The notes: generated by a model not told the origin, from the letters alone. A stretch of 27,099 nt of DNA from Ardenticatenales bacterium (GCA_013139935.1 WSZX01000292.1:1-27099), one strand, 5' to 3'. Numbered from the stretch's first letter, positions 14,486 through 22,848 are shown. Translations and numbers: made by a program.

Positions 14486-15076
14486 TCAGCGCTTCTGTAG
14501 CGAGAGGAACTCGGACGCAGCTACCCCAGCCAGAATCCCGGCCGGCACGCCGGCAATCATTTCTCCTTGCCGCCATGTGTTGACCCGGCCCAACACTTCC
14601 ACCGTGATCATCTTGCCGCCAATGAAATCGCCAAGCATCCACACCATGGCACCCAGAAACCCTCCGGCGACCACCGAAATCAGCAGGGCGACCAGGCCTA
14701 TCATTCCCCTTTTGAACACGAGTGCCCCTGCCCCCAACCAGGTTGCCAAAACAGAGCCAACCAGCGCGCCGTTGAGCATAGTCGGAAGTGAAAAACGCGC
14801 TCCGAGGCCAGCGGACCCGGTCGTTTGTCCCGCAAACGCGCCCAGCCCCGTGAGCAGGAGCGCCCCAACAATAGCTCCTCCGATCGCCCAGAAGATCAGT
14901 TCGTCGACATAGTCAAACAGGAGGATAAGCATCAATATGGCAGGTGCGGAAATCATCCCACCCAATATTCCGCCGCTCACATCCGCAAAGCCAAGCCTTC
15001 GCGCGATGATCCCCACCGCTGATCCTAGGACTGCACCCAGGATTACCCACAAAATGACTCTGCCCACATTCCTCAT
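14486..15076 (-). CDS. Glycine-rich integral membrane protein, function unknown
   Basis: A 196-residue protein with about five hydrophobic segments rich in Gly, Ala, Val and Leu: near residues 6-24, 38-55, 58-80, 98-118 and 123-145. The polar C-terminus includes VEVLGRVNTWRQGEMIAG. Gly-rich repeats such as GGAIVGALLLTGLGAFAG suggest tightly packed membrane helices, as in glycine-zipper or small permease-like proteins. I do not recognise a family. A frame open from 15232 exists, but the ATG at 15076 has GGAGGG just upstream and places the first helix at the N-terminus. It is convergent to the methyltransferase operon and probably monocistronic, with a promoter at 15182-15210. Confidence 0.75.
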   Translation of the reverse strand: MRNVGRVILWVILGAVLGSAVGIIARRLGFADVSGGILGGMISAPAILMLILLFDYVDELIFWAIGGAIVGALLLTGLGAFAGQTTGSAGLGARFSLPTMLNGALVGSVLATWLGAGALVFKRGMIGLVALLISVVAGGFLGAMVWMLGDFIGGKMITVEVLGRVNTWRQGEMIAGVPAGILAGVAASEFLSLQKR

Positions 15077-15181
15077 TCTGTTCCCTCCTGGATTCTCAAC
15101 TGGTGGCCAGCACGCCCTTGGAGTGTCGAAGAACAGGCAAGGTGACATTTTCTCTGTTATTGGGTCCGTTCCTGGGACAGT

Positions 15182-15210
15182 ATTATAGTCCAAACGCGCC
15201 GGTTTGTGCA
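15182..15210 (-). promoter_or_regulatory. Promoter of the membrane protein gene
   Basis: On the minus strand a consensus TATAAT (15182-15187) is spaced 17 bp from TGCACA (15205-15210). Transcription near 15175 would give a leader of about 100 nt before the ATG at 15076. Confidence 0.5.
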
Positions 15211-15610
15211 ACACGGTTCGCCTGATCACCACCAGGCCTTCTTGTCGGTAAATGAGATTCCGGCGTGCCCGCGAAGCCTGTCACCGGTAGGGGTGGAAAT
15301 CGGGCCGGCCGCCAGGGCAGAGAGATTGGAGGGGCGGAATCCCACCGCTGCCGGTTTTTCATGCTATCCTTATTGGTCTGATACTCCGCAGCTTGCTGCG
15401 GGGAAGCTGATCAGCAGGGCGGAACGGCCGAGGGAGCACCTTTCTTGCGACACTCTCCCATCGTTTCCTTGATGACACTTGTCCTGGCGGCAAGTGCGCT
15501 TTGTCACTGACTGCTGTCCAGCAGGTGAATCATACTTGCAGCGCGACCTTCCGGTGGGACCATGATCTCGCCTGAGAAGGCCTGATGGTGGTATACGAAC
15601 ACGAGACACG
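15211..15610. other. Intergenic stretch before the kor operon
   Basis: About 400 nt between the divergent membrane-protein promoter and the ferredoxin-like gene, with no convincing gene. It contains a short palindrome, CCGCAGC-TT-GCTGCGG (15386-15401), and another, CTGCTG-TC-CAGCAG, near 15511-15524. A TTGTCA at 15501-15506 is -35-like but has no good -10 at 16-18 bp, so the operon promoter is not located. Confidence 0.4.
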
Positions 15611-15865
15611 ATGGAACCGGTTTCGGACCCGACAGATCAGGCCGCGAGCAAACCCAAACCAGCCCTTCCTCGAGGGAGGGTGGTCATTTTCCGCAAATGG
15701 TGCAAAGAGTGTGGCCTGTGTATTGCCTTTTGTCCGCGCGGAGTCCTGGGTTCGGCTGAGGATGGAAGCACCATTGTTGTTAACCCCGATGAATGCACGG
15801 CCTGTCTCTGGTGCGAGCTCCATTGCCCGGACTTTGCCATCACAGTGAAGCACATCAACGAATGA
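15611..15865 (+). CDS. korD: 2-oxoacid:ferredoxin oxidoreductase, 2x[4Fe-4S] delta subunit
   Basis: An 84-residue ferredoxin-type polypeptide with two cluster-binding motifs: Cys 31/34/37/41 (CKECGLCIAFCP) and Cys 62/65/68/72 (CTACLWCELHCP). It carries electrons from the thiamine-containing catalytic subunits towards ferredoxin. The alpha, beta and gamma subunits follow immediately, which fixes its role as the delta subunit rather than a free ferredoxin. The ATG at 15611 has only a weak purine-rich upstream element (ACGAGA). The stop lies within three 8-nt tandem copies of AACGAATG/T. Confidence 0.9.
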   Translation: MEPVSDPTDQAASKPKPALPRGRVVIFRKWCKECGLCIAFCPRGVLGSAEDGSTIVVNPDECTACLWCELHCPDFAITVKHINE

Positions 15866-15880
15866 ACGAATGAACGAATT
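15857..15880 (+). repeat. Three tandem 8-nt repeats at the korD stop
   Basis: AACGAATG, AACGAATG, AACGAATT run head to tail. The first copy supplies the end and stop of the ferredoxin-like subunit. The array is consistent with slippage and is short enough that function is not implied. Confidence 0.7.
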
Positions 15881-15925
15881 AACTAGTGGCTGTCGCTCGG
15901 TCGGTTGGTTTGTACGGAGTGCTGC

Positions 15926-17050
15926 ATGACCATGCCTCGAATGATGCAGGGGAATGAAGCTTGCGCGGCCGGCGCGATCGCGGCCGGGTGTCTGTTTTTT
16001 GGCGGTTATCCCATCACCCCCTCGACGGATATCGCAGAACACCTGGCGCGCGAGCTTCCCCGTGTAGGAGGTGTGTTCATCCAGATGGAAGACGAGATTG
16101 CGAGCATGGCCGCCGTCATTGGGGCATCGATTGGCGGAGCCAAGGCGATGACTGCCACAAGCGGCCCTGGATTCAGCCTGATGCAGGAGAACATCGGCTA
16201 TGCCGCAATGACCGAAGTGCCATGTGTGGTGGTGAACGTGATGCGACTGGGCCCGAGTACCGGGCGGCCGACGAGCCCTTCGCAGGGGGATGTGATGCAG
16301 GCTCGTTGGGGTTCCCATGGTGACCATCCCATCATTGCCCTTGCCCCCGCCTCGGTACTAGAGTGCTTTGAGATGACCGTGCGTGCCTTTAATCTCTCGG
16401 AGCGGTATCGCATTCCGGTGATTGTGCTGATCGATGAGGTGGTGGGGCACATGCGGGAGAAGGTGATCTTGCCCCCACGGGAGGATATCAAGGTGCTCGA
16501 GCGGCTGAGGCCGAGCGAACCGCCTGAATGGTACAAGCCGTACGGCAGTTCGCCGAGCGATGTGCCGCCATTGGCCCCATTTGGCTCCGGTTACCGCTAT
16601 CACATCACGGGTCTGCACCACGACGAGGCTGGGTTTCCGACGAATCGGGTGAATGAAGTCCGACCATGGACCCGCCGTATCTTTCGCAAGATCAAGGCGA
16701 ATGTACACCGCATAGCACGGTGTGAAACAGACGGCGTCGAAGACGCACGAACCGTGATTGTTGCCTATGGATCAGTTGCTCGCGCTGCCAGCGAAGCGAT
16801 CAAGACGGCCCGGGCCAAGCGGCGGAAAGTAGGACTGTTACGATTGCAGACCCTGTGGCCCTTTCCTACTCGCACGGTGGACGCCGTCTGCCGCGAGGCC
16901 AGGCGGGTCATTGTGCCGGAAATGAACCTGGGCCAGATGGCGATTGAGGTGGAGCGGATTGTTGGCGATCGGAAGGTGCGCCGCGTGAACCGGATCGACG
17001 GAGAGATGATCACCCCGCGGGAGATCCTGGACGCAATAGAGGGCAAGTAA
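15926..17050 (+). CDS. korA: 2-oxoacid:ferredoxin oxidoreductase alpha subunit
   Basis: A 374-residue alpha subunit of the 2-oxoglutarate-type ferredoxin oxidoreductases, which form acyl-CoA, CO2 and reduced ferredoxin from a 2-oxoacid and CoA, or the reverse. Recognisable blocks are MQGNEACAAGAIAAGC, GGYPITPSTDIAE near 28-40, MEDEIASMAAVIGASIGG near 54-71, TSGPGFSLMQENIGYA near 78-93 and RLGPSTGRPT near 108-117. The C-terminal transketolase-like domain follows (VAYGSVARAASEAI). The ATG at 15926 has GGAG seven bases upstream; an in-frame TTG at 15905 is less likely. The gene is directly followed by beta and gamma subunits. Substrate could be 2-oxoglutarate or a branched or aryl 2-oxoacid. Confidence 0.92.
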   Translation: MTMPRMMQGNEACAAGAIAAGCLFFGGYPITPSTDIAEHLARELPRVGGVFIQMEDEIASMAAVIGASIGGAKAMTATSGPGFSLMQENIGYAAMTEVPCVVVNVMRLGPSTGRPTSPSQGDVMQARWGSHGDHPIIALAPASVLECFEMTVRAFNLSERYRIPVIVLIDEVVGHMREKVILPPREDIKVLERLRPSEPPEWYKPYGSSPSDVPPLAPFGSGYRYHITGLHHDEAGFPTNRVNEVRPWTRRIFRKIKANVHRIARCETDGVEDARTVIVAYGSVARAASEAIKTARAKRRKVGLLRLQTLWPFPTRTVDAVCREARRVIVPEMNLGQMAIEVERIVGDRKVRRVNRIDGEMITPREILDAIEGK

Positions 17051-17051
17051 G

Positions 17052-17924
17052 ATGAGCGTCAAGCATCCACCTTCAGCCTATACCTACCTGCGCCACAAAA
17101 AGAAGTTCCCGCATGTTTGGTGTCCGGGCTGCGGTATCGGGATTGTCATGGGCGCGATCATTCGGGCGGTGGATGGTCTGGGGCTGGACCAGAATCACGT
17201 GGCGATTATCTCGGGGATCGGCTGCACCAGCCGGATGCCGGTCTATATGGATTTCAATACCATGCACACGACCCACGGCCGGGCGCTGGCCTTTGCCACC
17301 GGCCTCAAGCTGGTCCGGCCGGACATGCACATCATTGTCGTGATGGGGGACGGCGATGCGCTGGCGATAGGGGGGAATCACTTCATCCACGCCGCTCGGC
17401 GCAACATCGGCCTCACTGCAGTAATCCTTAACAATCATATCTATGGCATGACCGGGGGTCAGGTTTCGCCAAGTACCCCGGTAGGCATGGTCGCCACCAC
17501 CGCGCCGTATGGGAACACTGATCCCCCGTTTCCCATCACCGACCTTTCGATAGCGGCCGGGGCGGCCTATGTAGCTCGCTCCACAGTCTACCATTCGCAT
17601 GAGTTGGAAAAGTATATCCGGACCGGGCTAGAGGTCCCCGGTTTTGCAGTGATAGAGGCAGTCAGCTATTGCCACACGACCGTCGGCCGGCTTAACAAAC
17701 TGGGTGGCGCCGTCGAAATGATGCGCAACCTGAAGGAAACCAGTCTCACTCGACGGATGGCTGAAAAGCGCTCGCCCGAGGAGCTGGAGGGAAAGATCGT
17801 GCGGGGTGTCTTTTATCACGATGCGTGTCGGAAGGAGTATTGTGCTCTCTACCAGGAGATACAGGAAAAGGCCGGTGGCGCTAAACTGGCCGCCCGGCGA
17901 ATCAGCAGCATGGAGATGGTGTAG
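17052..17924 (+). CDS. korB: 2-oxoacid:ferredoxin oxidoreductase beta subunit (thiamine-binding)
   Basis: A 290-residue beta subunit carrying thiamine pyrophosphate. An N-terminal WCPGCG motif (about 23-28) precedes GIGCTSRMP. The thiamine/Mg motif is GDGDALAIGGNHFIHAARRN (about 99-118), closed by NNHIYGMTGGQ (about 127-137). These are the standard features of KorB/OorB. It begins one nucleotide after the alpha subunit stop and its own stop overlaps the gamma subunit GTG by one base, so expression is tightly coupled. No cluster-ligand array beyond the N-terminal Cys pair and a few scattered Cys is apparent; extra [4Fe-4S] clusters are supplied by the delta subunit. Confidence 0.94.
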   Translation: MSVKHPPSAYTYLRHKKKFPHVWCPGCGIGIVMGAIIRAVDGLGLDQNHVAIISGIGCTSRMPVYMDFNTMHTTHGRALAFATGLKLVRPDMHIIVVMGDGDALAIGGNHFIHAARRNIGLTAVILNNHIYGMTGGQVSPSTPVGMVATTAPYGNTDPPFPITDLSIAAGAAYVARSTVYHSHELEKYIRTGLEVPGFAVIEAVSYCHTTVGRLNKLGGAVEMMRNLKETSLTRRMAEKRSPEELEGKIVRGVFYHDACRKEYCALYQEIQEKAGGAKLAARRISSMEMV

Positions 17925-18517
17925 TGAAGGACGCGAGCGACCGGTTTGAGGTCAGACTGGCCGGTTCGGGCGGGCAGGGGTTGATCCTGGCGGGGGTAAT
18001 CCTGGCAGAGGCTGTTGCCATCTATGATGGCCGGAACGCGATCCAGACCCAGAGCTATGGTCCGGAGGCGCGGGGTGGGGCCTCTAAATCAGAAGTCATT
18101 GTGAGTGACGGAAGGATCGACTTTCCAAAGGTGATGTTGGCCGATGTGTTGCTGGCATTAAGCCAAGAGGCCTGTGATACATACTTTCATGGTCTCAAGC
18201 CAAAGGGCCTGCTGGTGGTGGATTCGGACCTTGTTGAGCGGGCTCCCACCAGCAAGGCGGTGGGGGTCCCCGTCACCAAGATGGCGATCGAGGCCACCGG
18301 CAAGGCGATCACTGCCAATATTGTGGGTCTGGGACTGATTGGCGGGCTGACGAGTGTCGTTTCTCGCCAGGCGCTTGAGAAGGCGGTGACGGAGCGTGCC
18401 CCCAAGGGCACGGCCGAGATGAATCTGAAAGCGCTGGCGGCCGGATGGGAGAAGGCGCTCGAGATCAAAGAGGCTTCCAGATCGGTACGCCCTGGGCCCC
18501 GGCGAAGAGAGTCGTAG
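17924..18517 (+). CDS. korC: 2-oxoacid:ferredoxin oxidoreductase gamma subunit
   Basis: A 197-residue gamma subunit. The hallmark GSGGQGLILAGVILAEA lies at about 14-30 and QSYGPEARGGASKSEVIVS at about 43-61. These are the nucleotide/CoA-associated features of the POR/KOR gamma domain. It starts at a GTG (17924) that overlaps the beta subunit TAG by one base, with GGAG eight bases upstream. The C-terminal tail is basic (RPGPRRRES). It closes the delta-alpha-beta-gamma operon and is convergent with arfB, 76 nt away. Confidence 0.92.
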   Translation: MKDASDRFEVRLAGSGGQGLILAGVILAEAVAIYDGRNAIQTQSYGPEARGGASKSEVIVSDGRIDFPKVMLADVLLALSQEACDTYFHGLKPKGLLVVDSDLVERAPTSKAVGVPVTKMAIEATGKAITANIVGLGLIGGLTSVVSRQALEKAVTERAPKGTAEMNLKALAAGWEKALEIKEASRSVRPGPRRRES

Positions 18518-18593
18518 TAGTACACCGGGCGCGTGGGTGGGTCCGGCAATGGCATGGACGGGGGGTTGTTTGCCGGCACTGCCTGCTTGCCGA

Positions 18594-19034
18594 CTAGTCC
18601 ACATCTTGTTCGGGGCGGCGGCGGTAGCGCTTTCTTGAACTCCGGCGTCGTTTGTCCTCAAGCCTTCTCTCCCTGGCCGCTCGCGACGGCCGGGTGAGAA
18701 GACGTTTCTTTGGCGGCCGGAGAGCCTGTTGCAGCAGCGCTCGAAACCGGGCAACGACCGCCTCCCGGTTCTGGTACTGGCTGCGCGACTGGCTGGACAC
18801 CAGGTGCAGCACGCCGTTTTGGTCAATCACATGGCCGAGCCCGGCAAGCAACCGCTCCCGCTGAACGTCGTTCAGGCGGGATGAGCCACCGACGTCAAAC
18901 AGCAGTTCAACCCGGGTCTCGGAGCGGTTGGCGTGCTGCCCGCCGGGCCCACCGCTGCGCGAAAAGCGGAATGTGAGCTCGCTGAGGGAAATGCTCAGAC
19001 CAGGGTAGATTGGAATAGCTTTCTCGTCGCTCAT
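18594..19034 (-). CDS. arfB: Alternative ribosome-rescue factor B (peptidyl-tRNA hydrolase)
   Basis: A 146-residue protein, close to the 140 residues of E. coli ArfB (YaeJ). The release-factor catalytic domain carries the GGQ motif at 31-33 (SGGPGGQHANRSET), which hydrolyses peptidyl-tRNA in the ribosomal A site. The C-terminal third (about 105-140) is extremely basic (RRLEDKRRRSSRKRYRRR), matching the tail that senses the empty mRNA channel of stalled ribosomes. The ATG at 19034 fits the family N-terminus; the frame stays open to 19175 but that extension is unlike the family. It lacks the codon-recognition domains of RF1/RF2. It is a single gene, convergent to the kor operon. Confidence 0.92.
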   Translation of the reverse strand: MSDEKAIPIYPGLSISLSELTFRFSRSGGPGGQHANRSETRVELLFDVGGSSRLNDVQRERLLAGLGHVIDQNGVLHLVSSQSRSQYQNREAVVARFRALLQQALRPPKKRLLTRPSRAARERRLEDKRRRSSRKRYRRRPEQDVD

Positions 19035-19216
19035 GGCGGCAACGCTCTCCCAGGGCAGCAGGCCCATCGCGCCGATTGCCAGGCTGCATACTGGCACCCG
19101 ATAAGAAATCACTTCCCGCTTTGAATGCGGAATCAGGTGCACTGCGCGTCCGCAAAAGGCCAAGTTGTTTTTCAACTAGTATGCCAACTGGCGCAGGAAA
19201 CGCAACCGAGCATCTA
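19035..19216. other. Intergenic upstream of arfB
   Basis: About 180 nt with no gene supported. It must hold the arfB promoter on the minus strand, but I do not see a convincing pair of promoter boxes. Confidence 0.3.
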
Positions 19217-19535
19217 GGAGGGTGTCGAAAATCAGCCACAAAGTCAATCACACTCGCGCAACTCGTGCTGTGAGAGACAGAGACGGGGGGGATTGTAGGG
19301 AGCATTGATCCATACAATCCCTCCCAATCTCCAGCAGTGTGGCGCTCCGCTTGGTCTGACAGCGCGTTTTTCCACACCCTCCATCCAGCATTCTTGAGGG
19401 TGTTGAAAAAGGGGCTGCGGCGGCGGGAGAGAGTGGCAGAGGCGGCTTTCCTCACCTGCACTGCCCGCAGGCGCAAGTGTGTGCGACAGCGGAAGTGCAG
19501 AGGGGACGGCGCCTCGCTTGTTCTTCTGCACCCTC
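19217..19535. repeat. Alternating inverted repeats, MITE/IS-end-like tract
   Basis: Four copies of a GAGGGTGTNGAAAA-type motif occur in alternating orientation. They are plus 19217-19231 (GGAGGGTGTCGAAAA), minus 19367-19382, plus 19396-19410 (GAGGGTGTTGAAAAA) and a degenerate minus copy at 19521-19535. The outer and inner copies of the first pair match at 14 of 15 bases and enclose about 136 nt. Copies two and three also pair at 14 of 15 across a 14-nt loop. No transposase frame is present. The pattern fits one or two decayed non-autonomous elements with terminal inverted repeats, but no target-site duplication is obvious. Confidence 0.6.
19289..19321. repeat. 9-bp stem, 15-nt loop inside the repeat tract
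   Basis: GGGATTGTA (19289-19297) and TACAATCCC (19313-19321) are exact reverse complements. The hairpin sits near the middle of the first repeat-bounded segment (19217-19382), as expected for a foldable MITE-like sequence. Confidence 0.55.
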
Positions 19536-19611
19536 ATTCTTCAGTGCGCAAAGGGTGCTGGGACAGGTCTGGTCCCGGGTGAGAGTAGAGACGAAAGGCG
19601 GCGGCAAGGAT

Positions 19612-19640
19612 TTCGCAATTATGTACGGACGCTCTATAAT
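19612..19640 (+). promoter_or_regulatory. Promoter of the CapA-like gene
   Basis: A consensus TATAAT (19635-19640) is 17 bp from TTCGCA (19612-19617, 4 of 6 matches). The predicted start near 19647 falls beside the ATG at 19648, so the transcript may be leaderless or nearly so. Confidence 0.5.
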
Positions 19641-19647
19641 CCCACCC

Positions 19648-21429
19648 ATGCCCTTGACGATGATGGTGAACTCTGGGAGGCGCGCCGCTGGCCGGACCGC
19701 AGTGGGTTGTCTCGTGGCTCTACTGGGGCTGGCCGGCTGCGTTTCCGTGCCGCTTTCATCGCTGACGCCGGCCCCAACCCCGGACCCAACCGCCACGCCT
19801 CTTGTTCCTCGGCCAGCCACCGAGACCGCGGTGATACCACCTTCGGCGACGCCAAGGATACTCATCCCTACCTGGACGCCTACCGCCATCCCTGAGGTGC
19901 CCACACTGACGCCGGTTCCTCCCCTCACCCTGGCTGTTGAACCAGGTACTCTACCGATCCTGGCGGATGCGTTCCGGCAGTTGATTGACTCCCGTCCAGC
20001 CGAGTTCGCCTGGGCCGAGGTGGGCGCGGCCGACGTAACGGCCGGCTTTGATCCCACCTTGCCGCTGGGCCATTGGGTCTTTGCGGCCGTGGCTCCTTTT
20101 TACACGATCCCGGACGAGGTAGAGTATGCTGACATCGTCTCCGCCTGGAACGGCGCGGCCAAGGGGCCGTTTGCCGGCCGCCCATTCCTGTTTGGCCAGG
20201 AGACGGCGGACGCGCTGGAATCTCAATTCGGCCACCGGCCGATCGGCGCTCAACTCGTGGATTCGGCGGAGTTGCTGGATGCTGCCTGGGCGGCGAGGCC
20301 GGCCTGGGCTATCGTTCCTTTCGAGGCCCTCGAGCCGCGCTGGAAGGTGCTGCGGGTGGATGGCCTGTCACCGCTGGACAGACGGTTGGACCCGGCAGTC
20401 TATCCCCTGGCGCTCCCGGTAGGGCTATGCGGCCGGGCAGACAAGGTGGAAGAGGTCTGGATCGCACTGGGCGGACCGGCCGCCAGTGTGACCAACCGAG
20501 ACGAGAGCCTGATGACGGTGTTGGCAATGACGGGGGTCACCGCCCTGGCGCGAGCCACCGCGTACGCGATGGAGATATCCGGCATCACCTACCCGGGCGA
20601 GGAGGTCGCCCGGGTGCTGCAATCGGCTGATATCGTGCATGTGAGCAACGAGGTCTCTTTTGCCAGCGACTGTCCATACCCCGACCCGGCCCGCCAGGAA
20701 GGTCCCATTCGATTCTGTTCCGATGACCGCTATATCGAACTGCTGGAATTCATCGGCGCGAACGTCATCGAGCTTACGGGCAACCACAACAATGACTGGG
20801 GCACGGCCGCTTTTGACCATACCCTGGCGATGTATCAGCAGCGAGGGTGGGGAACGTTTGGGGGCGGGGCAAACGCGCTGGAGGCAAGCCAGCCGCTGAC
20901 CGTTACGCACAACGGTAACACCATCGGCTTGATGGGGTGCAACCCGGTTGGACCTCGATTTGCGTGGGCCACGGTGGACAGCCCCGGGGCGGCCTATTGC
21001 ACCATGCAGTCGCTGGCGGCCTCGGTGACCGAACTGGCAGCGCAGGTGGACGTGGTGGCGGTGGGCATCCAGTACCGGGAGCACTATACCTATGCCGCGA
21101 CCAGCCAACAAAGGACGGATTTCCTGGCATTGTCGGCGGCCGGAGCGGACATTGTCAGCGGGAGCCAGGGACACCATGCTCAAGGATTCGCCTTTGCCGC
21201 TGGTGGTGGCAGCATTGTTCACTTTGGGCTGGGAAACCTCTTTTTTGACCAGATGGACAAACTGGGCACCCGGCAGACCTTTATTGACCGGCATGTGATA
21301 TATGCCGGCCGGCTCATCGCCACTGATCTGTGGACAGGGTTGATAGAGAACTGGGCCCGCCCGCGGGCCATGACACCGATCGAACGGGCCGACCTGCTCC
21401 GGAGCGTGTTTGCCGCCAGCGATTGGTGA
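19648..21429 (+). CDS. CapA-family lipoprotein with N-terminal binding-protein-like domain
   Basis: From 19648 the product is 593 residues. A hydrophobic signal ends at lipobox LAGC (C31), then a Pro/Thr-rich linker (about 40-90). Residues about 95-270 resemble a type 2 periplasmic-binding fold (ILADAFRQLIDSRP, PLGHWVFAAVAPFYTIPDE, FLFGQETADALESQFG, AIVPFEALEPRWKVLRVDG). Residues about 295-560 are a CapA/PgsA-type metallophosphatase-like domain with SNEVSF, GNH at 378-380 and GSQGHH near 506-510. CapA proteins are linked to poly-gamma-glutamate capsules, but no capB/capC homologue is present here, so the substrate is unknown. The frame is open from 19477; ATGs at 19648, 19660 and 19663 all precede the signal peptide, and the promoter position favours these. 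Confidence 0.85.
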   Translation: MPLTMMVNSGRRAAGRTAVGCLVALLGLAGCVSVPLSSLTPAPTPDPTATPLVPRPATETAVIPPSATPRILIPTWTPTAIPEVPTLTPVPPLTLAVEPGTLPILADAFRQLIDSRPAEFAWAEVGAADVTAGFDPTLPLGHWVFAAVAPFYTIPDEVEYADIVSAWNGAAKGPFAGRPFLFGQETADALESQFGHRPIGAQLVDSAELLDAAWAARPAWAIVPFEALEPRWKVLRVDGLSPLDRRLDPAVYPLALPVGLCGRADKVEEVWIALGGPAASVTNRDESLMTVLAMTGVTALARATAYAMEISGITYPGEEVARVLQSADIVHVSNEVSFASDCPYPDPARQEGPIRFCSDDRYIELLEFIGANVIELTGNHNNDWGTAAFDHTLAMYQQRGWGTFGGGANALEASQPLTVTHNGNTIGLMGCNPVGPRFAWATVDSPGAAYCTMQSLAASVTELAAQVDVVAVGIQYREHYTYAATSQQRTDFLALSAAGADIVSGSQGHHAQGFAFAAGGGSIVHFGLGNLFFDQMDKLGTRQTFIDRHVIYAGRLIATDLWTGLIENWARPRAMTPIERADLLRSVFAASDW

Positions 21430-21570
21430 GGCGGGAACAGTATCCAGAGCTTTGGAATCAGTTCGGACACTGCTAATCCAGTTGGCCAGGACAAGGGATG
21501 GTGGTGGAGGGCAGGTCCGAACGTCAAAGGAGAGGGATACCGTCGCGATGCAAGGAACGTTCAGGTCGAG

Positions 21571-21576
21571 TATAAT
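21571..21576 (+). promoter_or_regulatory. Possible -10 box upstream of L,D-transpeptidase
   Basis: A consensus TATAAT lies 50 nt before the ATG at 21627, in a 197-nt intergenic gap. No good -35 is visible at 16-18 bp, so only the -10 element is called. Confidence 0.3.
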
Positions 21577-21626
21577 GGTGCGGTGAGATCTCTGCAATCT
21601 GGGACGCCTAGAGAGTAGGATACGCG

Positions 21627-22748
21627 ATGCGTTGGCATTGGATTGTTCTCGGTACTGCCCTGGCGCTGGTTGCGACACAGGAAGGCGAGGCATCTGGCGG
21701 TGTCTGCTTTGCATTGAGCGAAGATGGGCCGGCGCTATGCCCCACGGAGCAGGCCCGCAACGTGTCCGTTTTCCGGCCGGTAGGGTTGCCCGCCCGGGAG
21801 GTGGAGATGGTTGTCTATGAGACGTGGGCCGACGAGGAACATGTCAGCACGCCGGATGTGTACGCCTGGATAGATGATTATACGCCCATCTATCGCCTTC
21901 CGGCCGAGGCGGCCGCCGGCCTACCCCCAATTCGCGTCTCTCAGCCGGGTTTCACCTACGTCAGCCTGTCGGGTGAGACGTGGACTGATGACGAACATTG
22001 GTACCAGATCAACGTCAATTCTCCCCGCAACTCGGAACGAGCAGATGAATACGTGCATGAGAGGAATATCCACCTGGTGCGGCCATCCAGCTTTGCCGGC
22101 ATCCGCCTGGCGTCGCAACCGGCTCTTCCCTTTGCCTGGATTCTGCGTAACGTGCGGCCCAGCTCCCTGCCCGGCGAACGGGCCGATCCTGATCATCCCA
22201 TGCTCTATCGCTACGATCTGGTCAATATCTATGGCGCGGAACGAATCGATGGCCACTCCTGGTATCTGATTGACCCCAATCAATGGGTGAGGCAGGGGTA
22301 CGTGGGAATGGTAGACATTGATCCCCGGCCGGCAGGGGTAGGGCCGGGAGAAAAGTGGATCGAGATCGACCTGTATGAGGAGACGTTGGCTGCGTACGAA
22401 GGCGATCAGATGGTGTACGCAACTTTGGTATCCGGCGGGCTGCCTCAATGGGCGACCAGGCGCGGCCACTTTCGTATCTATGAGAAGGTGCTGATAGCCA
22501 AGATGAGCGGCCAACACGGGAAATCGGATTACTATTATCTGGAAGATGTTCCCTGGACGATGTACTATGACTATGAAATCGGATTGCATGGCGCGTACTG
22601 GCACGATGCCTTTGGGTACAGGCACAGCCATGGGTGTGTAAACCTGCCGCCCATTTCAGCCCAGTGGCTCTACCAGTGGACTGCTCCATTTGTTCCAGAA
22701 GGGATCAACCGCTTTCGGGGGGAGGGGACCTGGGTTTGGGTGCATTAG
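21627..22748 (+). CDS. L,D-transpeptidase (YkuD family), exported
   Basis: A 373-residue protein. An N-terminal signal segment (about 1-23, WHWIVLGTALALVA) is followed by a Tyr/Trp-rich region of about 60-235 that looks like SH3-type repeats (ETWTDDEHWYQI; GHSWYLIDPNQWVRQGYV). The catalytic YkuD domain covers about 240-360, with HGAYWHD near 320 and the active-site SHGCVN in which H335 and C337 are visible. It forms 3-3 peptide cross-links in peptidoglycan or attaches proteins to it, outside the membrane. The ATG has AGGA eight bases upstream. It is probably a single-gene unit beside other envelope proteins. Confidence 0.92.
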   Translation: MRWHWIVLGTALALVATQEGEASGGVCFALSEDGPALCPTEQARNVSVFRPVGLPAREVEMVVYETWADEEHVSTPDVYAWIDDYTPIYRLPAEAAAGLPPIRVSQPGFTYVSLSGETWTDDEHWYQINVNSPRNSERADEYVHERNIHLVRPSSFAGIRLASQPALPFAWILRNVRPSSLPGERADPDHPMLYRYDLVNIYGAERIDGHSWYLIDPNQWVRQGYVGMVDIDPRPAGVGPGEKWIEIDLYEETLAAYEGDQMVYATLVSGGLPQWATRRGHFRIYEKVLIAKMSGQHGKSDYYYLEDVPWTMYYDYEIGLHGAYWHDAFGYRHSHGCVNLPPISAQWLYQWTAPFVPEGINRFRGEGTWVWVH

Positions 22749-22848
22749 CGACTGATACGCCGACGACCGGCCGTCTGCGCGTGCGGGGAGTGGGGAAAGA
22801 GGGATATGGTGTTGTACGAGTTGGGTAAACAGCCGCGCCGGACGCCAG

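Noticed and set aside
18540..18585. CCGGCAA/TTGCCGG pair between korC and arfB as a terminator
   Set aside because: Seven-base arms with a 20-nt loop and no T-tract are too weak to call.
20425..21714. 429-codon minus-strand frame opposite the CapA-like gene
   Set aside because: Antisense to a recognisable lipoprotein with a signal peptide and metallophosphatase motifs; no domain of its own.
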